From positions 1 through 6,385 of the forward strand of contig CAISOI010000066.1 of assembly GCA_903886985.1 (NCBI GenBank): a stretch of 6,385 nucleotides of DNA. The letters run 5' to 3'. Both the position numbers and the translations under genes were made by a program. The notes under the pieces are model-generated. The model searched no databases, was not told the DNA's origin, and saw nothing but the letters and a program-made list of their open reading frames with translations. This document shows, in pieces, positions 1 to 5,692 of this stretch (position 1 is the first letter of the stretch; every line of letters begins with the position of its first letter). This DNA comes from an uncultured Chthonomonas sp. GTDB lineage: Bacteria > Armatimonadota > Chthonomonadetes > Chthonomonadales > CAJBBX01.

Positions 1-353
1 ATCGCTGCAGACTTTGATTGTTCCAGTGGCTTAATCAATAATCACCTTCCAGAAATCAGCGTTCCACTTCAAGGGCATGGTGCAGTGCCGCTCTTCCACT
101 ACCAGCCACAAACATGAGGTCCTGCGGTCCATCGCGCCTCCGCCTGCAACGTACTGCCCAACCGTCCCGATTGGGCATGTTACACATACTGAAAGTTGTC
201 GCACCTAACTTTCGGTCCCAAAAGCTAAGATCAAATAAGGCAACCGAACGTTGACCCAAAGAAAGCATAGTGAACCATCTGGCTTCGTTTTCCTAGGTCG
301 GAAGTTACCGTAGTCGCAACTGGATGGTGTGTAGTTGGCTCGGCAGATTATAA
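1..353. other. Region without a defensible gene
   Basis: No open frame here resembles a family I recognise. The longest minus-strand frame (268-56, about 70 codons) has an unusual run of Arg/Cys residues and no Shine-Dalgarno or domain motif. A second minus frame over the same bases starts with a GTG near 207, gives about 56 codons with a Cys-x-x-Cys near its start, and ends near 33. Neither is convincing, and both could be scraps of decayed coding sequence downstream of the beta-propeller gene. No terminator hairpin with a T tract, tRNA or repeat array was seen. Confidence 0.5.
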
Positions 354-1550
354 TTAGAACATCCGGGCGCTCTTTGTTTTTGTGTCGACAACAACGAGCT
401 TTTCATTCTCAACTCCTCCCTCTATCACCCTGGCCCAAAATGCAACAGTCTTCCCATCTGGCGAAACTGCAATTTGTCGAAGTCGATACGGATCTAAAAT
501 TCTTCCTGACCACAATATTTGTTGATTGCTTCCGTCTTCATTCATTGTCAGAACACTAATATTCGAATTTACCTTTGAACTACAAGCCACAAATAATTTG
601 TGTGACACAGCGCAATATTTGAGATGCTCGTATCTCACACTGCGGTCATTTATTAATAGCGTTTGCTCATTAATACGGTGTCCATTGACTTTCAATTTCC
701 ATAAAGGACCCTTAACATCACCGTTAGTTGACTCCGTTTCAGTTGCTAATAATAACGTCTTGCCATCTTCAAGCATCACTAAACATTCTAATCCACCTGA
801 AGTACCTAAATCTTTAGGTAAGGTCAAGACGGTACCTTTAACTGTATCGATAATTGTTCCTGTAAAGGATCGTCTGCCCCAAACGCACGATATAATGTGC
901 GTCCCTTTTGCGTACCAATCGAACAAGCGTGTCGTCCCAGCACCATCAGGAAAGTTACTTAATACATTTCCTAATCTATCTGATATAACGAGACCTGTTG
1001 AGTTAACTAATGCAATGGTTTTCGTATAAACATTAAAGACCGGATTTATTCCATTTATCCTTAAAATACTAGTCTTGTATCCCCCTTGAAATTTTGGGTC
1101 TATAAGATAGGTTTTTAGATTGGAATTGGTAAGTTGTTTGCGATAATTATCGTCATTCTGGTATTTGCGCAAGTCAATATTATTGAATTTAATATTGTCG
1201 TAGACACTTGCAACAAACTCATTGTTTCTACCGATCCAATCTGCTCCAATAAACTTAAAATCGAACCAATTATCGGGGCACTGCTTGCCTATGTATGGGT
1301 CAAGTAATTCGGTTGGTATAGAGATACCACTGTCCAGGGGAATAATGCCTCTGGCAGTAAGGATCAATTTTCCGTTCGGACTAAACCTAATAAATTGGCT
1401 GAGCCCTACGTCTATATCTCCGGATGCAGTCTGTTGTAACGCGCATTGCTCTGGCTGATATTCGAAATTATTTCCGTTAGCTGGGAAAACAATAATTGAA
1501 CTCATAATATAAAGCAGCAGAAGCTCCGTCAAGATAAATTTATGTTTCAA
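354..1550 (-). CDS. Secreted TolB/WD40-like beta-propeller protein
   Basis: Predicted exported protein of 398 residues, function unknown. I start it at the TTG at 1550 because GGAG lies 7 bases upstream (1558-1561) and this start gives a classical signal peptide: a basic KHK start, then a hydrophobic stretch of about 18 residues ending near VFPANG. The longer frame reaches a TTG at 1586 and an ATG at 1577 but would bury the signal in a polar extension. The mature part has propeller-type blade motifs: FSPNGKLIL near 56-64, MLEDGKTLLL near 259-268, MNEDGSNQQIL near 336-346 and VSPDGKTVAF near 362-371, followed by KLVVVDTKT at the end. This is the xSPDGKxxxF pattern of TolB-type (PD40) propellers, which usually bind proteins or ligands outside the cytoplasm. 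There is no lipobox and no catalytic motif. The start overlaps the tail of the Rhs fragment by 11 bases. Base composition is clearly AT-richer than in the polysaccharide genes, suggesting separate origin. The propeller fold call is fairly safe; the role is open. Confidence 0.8.
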   Translation of the reverse strand: MKHKFILTELLLLYIMSSIIVFPANGNNFEYQPEQCALQQTASGDIDVGLSQFIRFSPNGKLILTARGIIPLDSGISIPTELLDPYIGKQCPDNWFDFKFIGADWIGRNNEFVASVYDNIKFNNIDLRKYQNDDNYRKQLTNSNLKTYLIDPKFQGGYKTSILRINGINPVFNVYTKTIALVNSTGLVISDRLGNVLSNFPDGAGTTRLFDWYAKGTHIISCVWGRRSFTGTIIDTVKGTVLTLPKDLGTSGGLECLVMLEDGKTLLLATETESTNGDVKGPLWKLKVNGHRINEQTLLINDRSVRYEHLKYCAVSHKLFVACSSKVNSNISVLTMNEDGSNQQILWSGRILDPYRLRQIAVSPDGKTVAFWARVIEGGVENEKLVVVDTKTKSARMF

Positions 1551-1950
1551 AGAAATACTCCGAATATCTCCACACATACTTAACAAGTACCGTCATTAAT
1601 ATACTTAATTGACGTCTGTTACGGACATAGTCCATCCCTAAGTCAAAGTCATGCCAGTACCCCTGCCCACCAACATAGGCATAATTGACACCGGTAAGCT
1701 GGCTGCTGTACATCTCTCCAAAGGCATTGAACTTGTTACGCAGGTCGGTTGCAGGATTGTTGCCATAAAGTCCTGTGAGGGCAATGACGGATTCCTGTCG
1801 ATTTACATGGAACTGCTCTCTGAGTGATCCACCACCACCACCATAGGTTCCTACCATACGGCTGAGGTTTTTGCCACGCACAGCAAGGTGTCCAGCCGCT
1901 CCGCCAAAATCAGTGGTCAAACTTAGGTCCGCTACTATTGTCACGCTCAA
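1540..1950 (-). pseudogene. 3' remnant of an Rhs/YD-repeat protein core domain
   Basis: An open frame of 136 codons matches only the C-terminal part of the Rhs repeat-associated core. In order it shows HVNRQESVIALTG (48-60, the place of the usual 'xDxxGSVxALTD' segment), NAFGE (75-79, the 'YDAFGE' motif), YAYVGGQGYW (90-99) and DLGMDYVRNR (103-112, the place of 'DxGLxYVRARYY'). In complete Rhs proteins this is followed by a GRWxSRDP-type motif and a variable toxin tip, and is preceded by many YD repeats. Both are missing. After residue 112 the frame is unrelated sequence, and upstream an in-frame TAG lies four codons before the first TTG. A run of five glycines (bases 1828-1842) interrupts the expected sequence. 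It overlaps the 3' end of the neighbouring gene by about 40 bases and the propeller start by 11. With no start signal and no repeats this is a stump left by recombination or deletion, not a working gene. The Rhs assignment comes from motif memory and is fairly firm. Confidence 0.72.
1558..1561 (-). promoter_or_regulatory. Shine-Dalgarno deciding the TTG start of the propeller gene
   Basis: The minus strand reads GGAG, 7 bases, then TTG at 1550. The ATG at 1577 and the later ATG at 1505 have no ribosome-binding sequence at a workable distance, so this site favours the TTG. Confidence 0.55.
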
Positions 1951-2341
1951 CAGACGTCCCTACAAAGAAGATCAATGTACCGTCGTGGCTCACGGGGCCT
2001 TCTTGAATTGTCACTATCCCCTTTTCGGATTCTCCACTTTGAATTTCATCATCAAAAGGCAATGATTTACCAGAAGCAAACCTTGCAGATTCATCCAACG
2101 CCACTCCTACTAAGGGATTGCCGCCTTTCAATCTTAGAACACCGCTTTAAGGAATGACAAACAAATGTTTGCCACGAACCATCTTTTGTGGTTCTCCATC
2201 AGCAGCCTTAAATACAATGGTATACCAGCCACGAAAACTATCAGGGACAATGTATTCAACGACCTCAGTCCTAGTGTTCCACGCAAACCAGATTACAAAG
2301 CAGATCGCTAAAGTTAACCAGATTATGATATTCTTCTTCAT
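1910..2341 (-). pseudogene. Membrane-anchored protein (DUF6843-like), broken by an in-frame TAA
   Basis: From the ATG at 2341 the frame encodes 64 residues, hits TAA at 2147-2149, and continues in the same frame to a TGA at 1910-1912, for a total of 143 codons. The N-terminus is a short basic start (MKKN) and one hydrophobic helix at about 5-21, so the product would be anchored with its body outside the cytoplasm. The body follows the pattern of the next gene upstream: a segment FRGWYTIVFKAADGEP (37-51), then LFVIP-stop-SGVL, where the intact paralogue has VFNIPASGVL, and FFVGT near the end where the paralogue has GFVGT. The homology on both sides of the stop and the near-equal length (143 versus 144) show that a single codon was changed. 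The pattern recalls DUF6843-type proteins (GxxxIxF ... IPxSGVL), a tentative call. The 3' end overlaps the Rhs stump, so the last 13 or so residues may not be original. A GTG at 2350 is an alternative start; neither start has a strong ribosome-binding site. Confidence 0.7.
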
Positions 2342-2366
2342 ACAATCCACACTATCTCAGCATTTG

Positions 2367-2383
2367 CATCCTCAGCAAGGATG
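2367..2383. repeat. Small inverted repeat between the tandem paralogues
   Basis: The sequence catcct-cagca-aggatg forms a perfect 6-base stem with a 5-base loop between the stop of the upstream paralogue and the start of the downstream one. No T tract follows on either strand, so it is not a convincing terminator. It could be an attenuating or mRNA-processing hairpin, or chance. Confidence 0.25.
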
Positions 2384-2418
2384 GTTGTGTTTCAAAATGT
2401 GTATTACAAACGCCAACA

Positions 2419-2853
2419 TTATCTTTCAAATGGAATTCGCTTTCCGTCGTCGTCTGTGCCAACGAACCCCTTATGGGTTCCATCTGCGAAAACTACCGGA
2501 GTTCGAAATCGAACCGAATCAGATTTTTCTGAAGAATTCCATATTGCAATTTTAGTTCCGTTCTTATATTGGGCCGTTTCTACTGACGTTAAAGCAGTAA
2601 TTGGATCACTTGTTGATAATATTAGCACACCAGAAGCGGGAATGTTAAAGACTATTTCACCATTTATAATAGGTAATCGCTTGCCCAAAGGTTGATTGAA
2701 CTGAATTTTATAATTACCAATAAATCCATCCTCGAAACCGTAAAGCACTTGGTTGTACCGGGTGACTTCACCGACATAAACAGAAACAATCACAATAATG
2801 ACTATAGCGATTACGAGTGCGCCAATTTTTCGTTGTAGATACTTAGTAGCCAT
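2419..2853 (-). CDS. Membrane-anchored protein, DUF6843-like, intact paralogue
   Basis: A protein of 144 residues of unknown function. The ATG at 2853 is chosen because GGAG (2863-2866) lies 9 bases upstream; the longer GTG at 2871 has poorer spacing. Residues 1-9 are basic, residues 10-28 are a strongly hydrophobic helix rich in Ile and Val, and the rest is a soluble domain of about 115 residues, most likely outside the cytoplasm. The domain has GFEDGFIGNYKIQFNQP (39-55), then VFNIPASGVLIL (68-79) and ends with FVGTDDDGKR. This matches the neighbouring broken gene at 1910-2341 along the full length, so the two arose by tandem duplication, although they are now quite divergent. The GxxxIxF...IPxSGVL pattern resembles the DUF6843 group, which has no known activity; I hold that name loosely. 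The gap to the paralogue is 77 bases, compatible with co-transcription. No clear sigma-70 promoter was seen in the 159 bases upstream. Confidence 0.75.
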   Translation of the reverse strand: MATKYLQRKIGALVIAIVIIVIVSVYVGEVTRYNQVLYGFEDGFIGNYKIQFNQPLGKRLPIINGEIVFNIPASGVLILSTSDPITALTSVETAQYKNGTKIAIWNSSEKSDSVRFRTPVVFADGTHKGFVGTDDDGKRIPFER

Positions 2854-2925
2854 TCTGAAGATCTCCGACACTCACTTCCACTAATTACGACGGTGCACTC
2901 ATTACACAACCTCACAAATTCCAAT

Positions 2926-2938
2926 CACCCAATGCAAA
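2926..2938. repeat. 13-base direct repeat, copy 1
   Basis: cacccaatgcaaa occurs here and, in the same orientation, at 4118-4130. This copy ends 73 bases upstream of the ATG at 2853 and lies just downstream of the PIN gene in the direction of transcription. It may be a shared regulatory site, a mark of insertion or recombination, or chance. Confidence 0.4.
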
Positions 2939-3012
2939 ACAAATCGGATCCGCACTTAACCACTTACCGAGTTTGTTCTCCATCCAACGAGGGAAGTTAC
3001 TCCTCAACCCCG

Positions 3013-3582
3013 TCATAGTTTCTCGGACAGTACCCTCAGTTTGGAAACACTTTTTGTCAAACCCTGAGCTTCAAATGTTGACAGCAAATCTTCCACAGTT
3101 TTGGGTGGATTCTTAAGGTCCAGCCTCTGTTTTCTTATTGTAGAACAGAGAGTATCTGCGTCCAAACTGAGCAAATTGAGTACAAATTCATCCGGATGCT
3201 GTGCTCTAATGGAGTACTTTGAAAGTGCGGATGCAGGGAAGTCCTTTAAATTGAAAGTTACAATCACATTGGCACGACTGTGGATAGCAGCTGCAAGTAC
3301 ATGGCGATCATTTTCATCCGGCAACACTAGGGTAGGGATTAACTTTTCATATCCGATCACAAGTGAGTCCAAAATGTGCTCGTTCATCAAGTCTCGAGTT
3401 CGCTCCAATCTTTCTCGACTCAATTCCGGTCGCCTCTCTCAGACACTCCTCATCCACTCCTCGTGAATGGCGTTCGTCCAGCAAGCCCGAAAGAGACCTG
3501 TACCTGCCAGCCGAATCAAAAGGTCCCTAAGGGGTGCCGGAAAAAGTACGCAGGAGTCATAAATGGCTGTAACAGAGATCAA
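3013..3582 (-). pseudogene. PIN-domain toxin (VapC-like), interrupted by an in-frame TGA
   Basis: This is the toxin partner of the antitoxin upstream. Its first codon is most likely the TTG at 3582, 2 bases after the antitoxin stop, which suggests translational coupling. Read through, it has 189 codons. Residues 5-25 (TAIYDSCVLFPAPLRDLLIRL) are the typical PIN N-terminus with catalytic Asp9; HEEW at 40-43 supplies the conserved Glu; LPDENDRHV (87-95) supplies the next acidic residues (Asp89, Asp92); and TFNLKDFP (109-116) carries the last conserved Asn/Asp pair. PIN proteins are metal-dependent ribonucleases that cleave RNA when the antitoxin is lost. Codon 48 is TGA (3439-3441), in frame with both halves, where relatives have a coding residue in the 'EEW-x-RS-x-ERRPEL' region. 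The frame is otherwise undamaged, so this looks like a single nonsense mutation. A restart at the TTG at 3423 or an ATG at 3387 would lack Asp9 and the Glu, so the fragment should be inactive as a nuclease. Confident on the family; confident that the reading frame is interrupted as given. Confidence 0.85.
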
Positions 3583-3584
3583 TG

Positions 3585-4043
3585 TCAGTAACCCATGTTC
3601 AACTCTTGTGCTTCTTCAGTCAATCTCCGAAACGCATCTTCTCTGTCTGCATCCATTTTGTCTTTGAAAGCCATGAGGTCCTTACGAAGAATTCGCCTGT
3701 GGCTTCGGAGGCGCTGATAGGGGATTTTGCCCGCATCAAGAAGTCCGATAAGGAAAGGTCGTGATACATTCAATATGTCAGCAACTTCTTGAGTTGTGAG
3801 GAGGTCGTTCATCGGAACGAGCTTGACTAAATTTCCTTTTGCCATCTCCACAAGTATCTCGTTGAGTAGACGTAATGCGGGAGCAGGTATCGAAAGTACC
3901 TGATGGGAGGCATCATCCCCTACAATTTTTACCTGGACTTCGTGGGAAAGAGAAACCAATGGTTCCAGAATCTGGCTGGTTTCGGATGCAATGCGTTTAT
4001 CGTCATCAGACGGCGTTATAGTTCGTTCAAATAGGGCTGGCAT
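3585..4043 (-). CDS. Helix-turn-helix antitoxin, excisionase-type, of a PIN toxin-antitoxin pair
   Basis: A 152-residue DNA-binding protein expected to neutralise the PIN toxin and repress its own promoter. Residues 81-126, beginning LLTTQEVADILNVSRPFLIG, form the MerR/excisionase-like winged helix-turn-helix (HTH_17 type): T-x-x-E-V-A-D-x-L-N-V-S-R-x-x is the two-helix core, and GKIPYQRLRSHRRILRKDL is the wing with basic residues for the DNA. The first 75 residues are the extra N-terminal part seen in this antitoxin group, which differs from short excisionases. The start at 4043 is chosen over the upstream codon at 4124 because GGAGG (4053-4057) lies 9 bases before it and the promoter lies in between, so the longer version could not be made from that promoter. 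The toxin gene follows after 2 bases. With the toxin interrupted, this gene would be an orphan antitoxin that could still act as a repressor or neutralise related toxins elsewhere in the cell. Confidence 0.87.
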   Translation of the reverse strand: MPALFERTITPSDDDKRIASETSQILEPLVSLSHEVQVKIVGDDASHQVLSIPAPALRLLNEILVEMAKGNLVKLVPMNDLLTTQEVADILNVSRPFLIGLLDAGKIPYQRLRSHRRILRKDLMAFKDKMDADREDAFRRLTEEAQELNMGY

Positions 4044-4052
4044 AATATTGAT

Positions 4053-4057
4053 CCTCC
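4053..4057 (-). promoter_or_regulatory. Shine-Dalgarno of the antitoxin gene
   Basis: GGAGG on the minus strand, 9 bases before the ATG at 4043. If transcription starts 6-8 bases after the -10 box, this motif sits almost at the 5' end of the mRNA, leaving a leader of only about 15 bases. Confidence 0.75.
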
Positions 4058-4064
4058 AAACTCT

Positions 4065-4093
4065 ATCATACCATAGAATCGAAAAATTCGCAA
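4065..4093 (-). promoter_or_regulatory. Sigma-70-type extended -10 promoter of the toxin-antitoxin operon
   Basis: On the minus strand TTGCGA (4093-4088; 4 of 6 consensus) is followed by a 17-base spacer and TATGAT (4070-4065; 5 of 6). The spacer ends in TGG directly before the -10 box, giving the TGn extension. Position, spacing and distance to the antitoxin gene all fit. Antitoxins of this type usually repress their own promoter, but I see no obvious long palindrome over it. Confidence 0.72.
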
Positions 4094-4117
4094 CAATCGC
4101 ATAATTCGAAATAGTCC

Positions 4118-4130
4118 CACCCAATGCAAA
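4118..4130. repeat. 13-base direct repeat, copy 2
   Basis: cacccaatgcaaa, identical to and in the same orientation as 2926-2938. It lies 75 bases upstream of the antitoxin ATG and about 25 bases upstream of the -35 box, where an activator or repressor could bind. The two copies bracket the toxin-antitoxin cassette. Confidence 0.4.
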
Positions 4131-4450
4131 TGAGCGTGATCAAGCTGACTGCAACAGGTTTTGTTAGTTTCATATAGGTTATCGAGGTATCAGTAGTAAA
4201 GCTTGAGTCTTCAACTCGTCTTTGCATCTGTTAACGATTCAGTTAGCGGTGCGAATTGGTATGTCCTGCCACTTCACCACCCCTCACAAAGATAGTATAA
4301 GCCATCGCGCAGACCGATTTCATTCACCAAGTTTGAAGTTAAACATTAGACGTTACGATGGGAGCAAAGGTATCTGTGTGTGCGAGTTATGAATGTTTGA
4401 CAAACATCTAGCGGCGGAAAGTAAAAGATTCGAGAGAAGTGATCAATAAC
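4131..4450. other. Intergenic region between polysaccharide unit and toxin-antitoxin cassette
   Basis: About 320 bases with no gene I would defend. On the plus strand a 43-codon frame starts at the ATG at 4261 and ends at 4392, without a Shine-Dalgarno and with a composition unlike a protein. On the minus strand the best frame is 26 codons. The only clear structure is the 15-base palindrome at 4393-4407. It separates the terminator of the polysaccharide genes from the promoter of the toxin-antitoxin pair. Confidence 0.6.
4393..4407. repeat. Perfect 15-base palindrome, possible operator
   Basis: ATGTTTG-A-CAAACAT has two 7-base arms around one central base. This is the size and symmetry of a binding site for a dimeric helix-turn-helix regulator. 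It lies about 325 bases upstream of the toxin-antitoxin promoter and 44 bases from the terminator hairpin, so its target gene, if any, is unclear. Confidence 0.35.
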
Positions 4451-4490
4451 AAAATGACCCCTCCAAACAATTGTTCAGAAGGGTCATTTT
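4451..4490 (-). terminator. Hairpin terminator after the polysaccharide genes
   Basis: aaaatgaccc (4451-4460) and gggtcatttt (4481-4490) are perfect 10-base inverted repeats around a 20-base loop that itself contains the palindrome aacaattgtt. It starts 23 bases after the stop of the 4514-5608 gene. The stem ends in TTTT on both strands, so it could act in either direction. No longer T tract follows, so efficiency may be modest. Confidence 0.75.
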
Positions 4491-4513
4491 GGATGCGGTT
4501 GAGGAGATTAGTG

Positions 4514-5608
4514 TTAGGATGCTGCGTTCGGCTTAAGCATTTTTGTCCACAGATTGTTTAGAGCTGCAGAAGGTAAGGAAAGAAGGAACATTGCCTTCCC
4601 GGCTGCCTGAGCAGTAAATTCGCCCATGGCCGCTGTTTCACTCGCCTCGTCGATGCCGCCTATTAAGAATGCCGTTTCCAGGGTCAGAGAAGACGTCATT
4701 CCTGCGTGGACAAGTAGGTCGCGATCCATCACGCAATAACCCAGATCAAGTCCTTCGCCAATATAGGTGCCGTTCATCACCAGTGAGTTTGAAACTGCAC
4801 TGGAGTCGTCCACAACACAGTTATCTCCGATAACCGCATTCGGTCCAATATGCGCATTTTGCGCAATACAGCAACCGGCTCCAATAAAGACTGGACCGGC
4901 CAATGTTGCAGTTGGGTGGATGGTTACGTGCTCGCCAACCCATACTCCGCTTGATACTTCTCTACCGCTAACTTGAATGCCCTTGAACTCGCCCGTCATC
5001 ACTGCAGCCTGTGCAGCAAGAAGCTGTTCGAAGGTTCGTGCACTCAAGACAGTTGGCATTGCGCAGTTGATGCTCAGGTTGCCAGCGGCTCGGATGAGCG
5101 CTTCGCCTGCAGTCTTCTCATCCATGTTTGCGGTGAGGACCGAGGTCATCTCTTTCGTGATTACAGCCCAACCACTCCACTCAATCGAAGAATCTACCGA
5201 AAGGTCCGATGCTGCCGAGAGATAGTAGGAAGGAGCCGTTTCGCTGGTCTCGTTTACAATCGCTTGTGACTCCAAGTGTGGTAGTCGATCGCCGTGCGCA
5301 AGGACAACTACTTCTTCCGGGAAATCTTTAACAATCTGATTTACAATCCCGTAAGGATGCTCTGCATCAGGAACGAAGTGGAAGTTCATTTCTGCGTTCC
5401 ATTTGGAACCGGTTCCAAGAACCTGCTCGAACTTATCAGCGCTACGGCTGATGATCACTTCGAAGCTGGTAGCTCCGCGCTCTACAAGCTGCTCAACTAC
5501 GTGAACGATGAATGGGCGATCCACTAGGGTCAATAGGGAAGAAGGAACTCGCGAACCGATCGCGCCCAAACCTTCACACTCGCCATTTGCAAAAAGAATT
5601 ACTTTCAT
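4514..5608 (-). CDS. Sugar-nucleotidyltransferase-like protein with left-handed beta-helix
   Basis: A 364-residue cytoplasmic protein with the layout of GlmU/GCD1-type enzymes. Residues 1 to about 205 are the nucleotidyltransferase domain: MKVILFANGE start, RPFIVHVVEQLVERGA (31-46), and VVVLAHGDRLP (100-110), where Asp107 sits at the place of the metal-binding 'NGD' aspartate. Residues about 220-300 are hexapeptide repeats of a left-handed beta-helix (WVGEHVTI, FIGAGCCI, HIGPNAVIGDNCVV, YIGEGLDL). The C-terminal 40 residues form a probable amphipathic helix. The family signature GxGTRLxPxTxxxPKP is not present: the region reads CEGLGAIGSRVPSSLLTLVD, without the GTRL core and with no lysine after the proline. 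The protein may thus bind rather than activate a sugar nucleotide, or use another chemistry. The ATG at 5608 is preceded by GGAGG at 5618-5622. It follows the sugar-phosphate transferase by 84 bases and ends before a terminator, so the two likely form a transcription unit and it may supply or regulate the sugar donor. Confidence 0.8.
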   Translation of the reverse strand: MKVILFANGECEGLGAIGSRVPSSLLTLVDRPFIVHVVEQLVERGATSFEVIISRSADKFEQVLGTGSKWNAEMNFHFVPDAEHPYGIVNQIVKDFPEEVVVLAHGDRLPHLESQAIVNETSETAPSYYLSAASDLSVDSSIEWSGWAVITKEMTSVLTANMDEKTAGEALIRAAGNLSINCAMPTVLSARTFEQLLAAQAAVMTGEFKGIQVSGREVSSGVWVGEHVTIHPTATLAGPVFIGAGCCIAQNAHIGPNAVIGDNCVVDDSSAVSNSLVMNGTYIGEGLDLGYCVMDRDLLVHAGMTSSLTLETAFLIGGIDEASETAAMGEFTAQAAGKAMFLLSLPSAALNNLWTKMLKPNAAS

Positions 5609-5617
5609 TTACTACTC

Positions 5618-5622
5618 CCTCC
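5618..5622 (-). promoter_or_regulatory. Shine-Dalgarno of the 4514-5608 gene
   Basis: GGAGG on the minus strand, 9 bases before the ATG at 5608. A weak CCGA/TCGG inverted repeat (around 5621-5634) touches this motif, too short to call a regulatory hairpin. I saw no convincing promoter in the 84-base gap, in keeping with co-transcription. Confidence 0.65.
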
Positions 5623-5692
5623 GAATAAAATCGGTCCGACTGACAATTAATGTTGAGACACTTTTAACGACTTATGCGACTTTGGTTACTGC

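Noticed and set aside
56..268. Minus-strand 70-codon frame as a gene
   Set aside because: Arg/Cys-rich, without a start signal or any family motif; another frame over the same bases is equally open.
526..1029. Plus-strand open frame of 167 codons
   Set aside because: It lies opposite the propeller gene, has no signal, domain or ribosome-binding site, and reads as the antisense of the blade repeats.
2367..2383. Hairpin as a terminator between the tandem paralogues
   Set aside because: The stem is only 6 base pairs and no T tract follows on either strand.
3439..3441. TGA in the PIN gene as a selenocysteine or reassigned codon
   Set aside because: PIN nucleases do not use selenocysteine at this place, no obvious SECIS-like hairpin was noticed downstream, and the antitoxin gene next door ends in TGA.
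4044..4124. Longer antitoxin starting at 4124
   Set aside because: The added 27 residues are not typical of the family, and the promoter and GGAGG lie inside this stretch.
4261..4392. Plus-strand frame of 43 codons starting with ATG in the intergenic region
   Set aside because: No Shine-Dalgarno, no recognisable motif, and rich in His/Ser/Arg as expected from random sequence.
4397..4402. Exact TTGACA as a -35 box on the plus strand
   Set aside because: The bases 16-18 downstream (around gtaaaa) are a poor -10 box, and no plus-strand gene follows.
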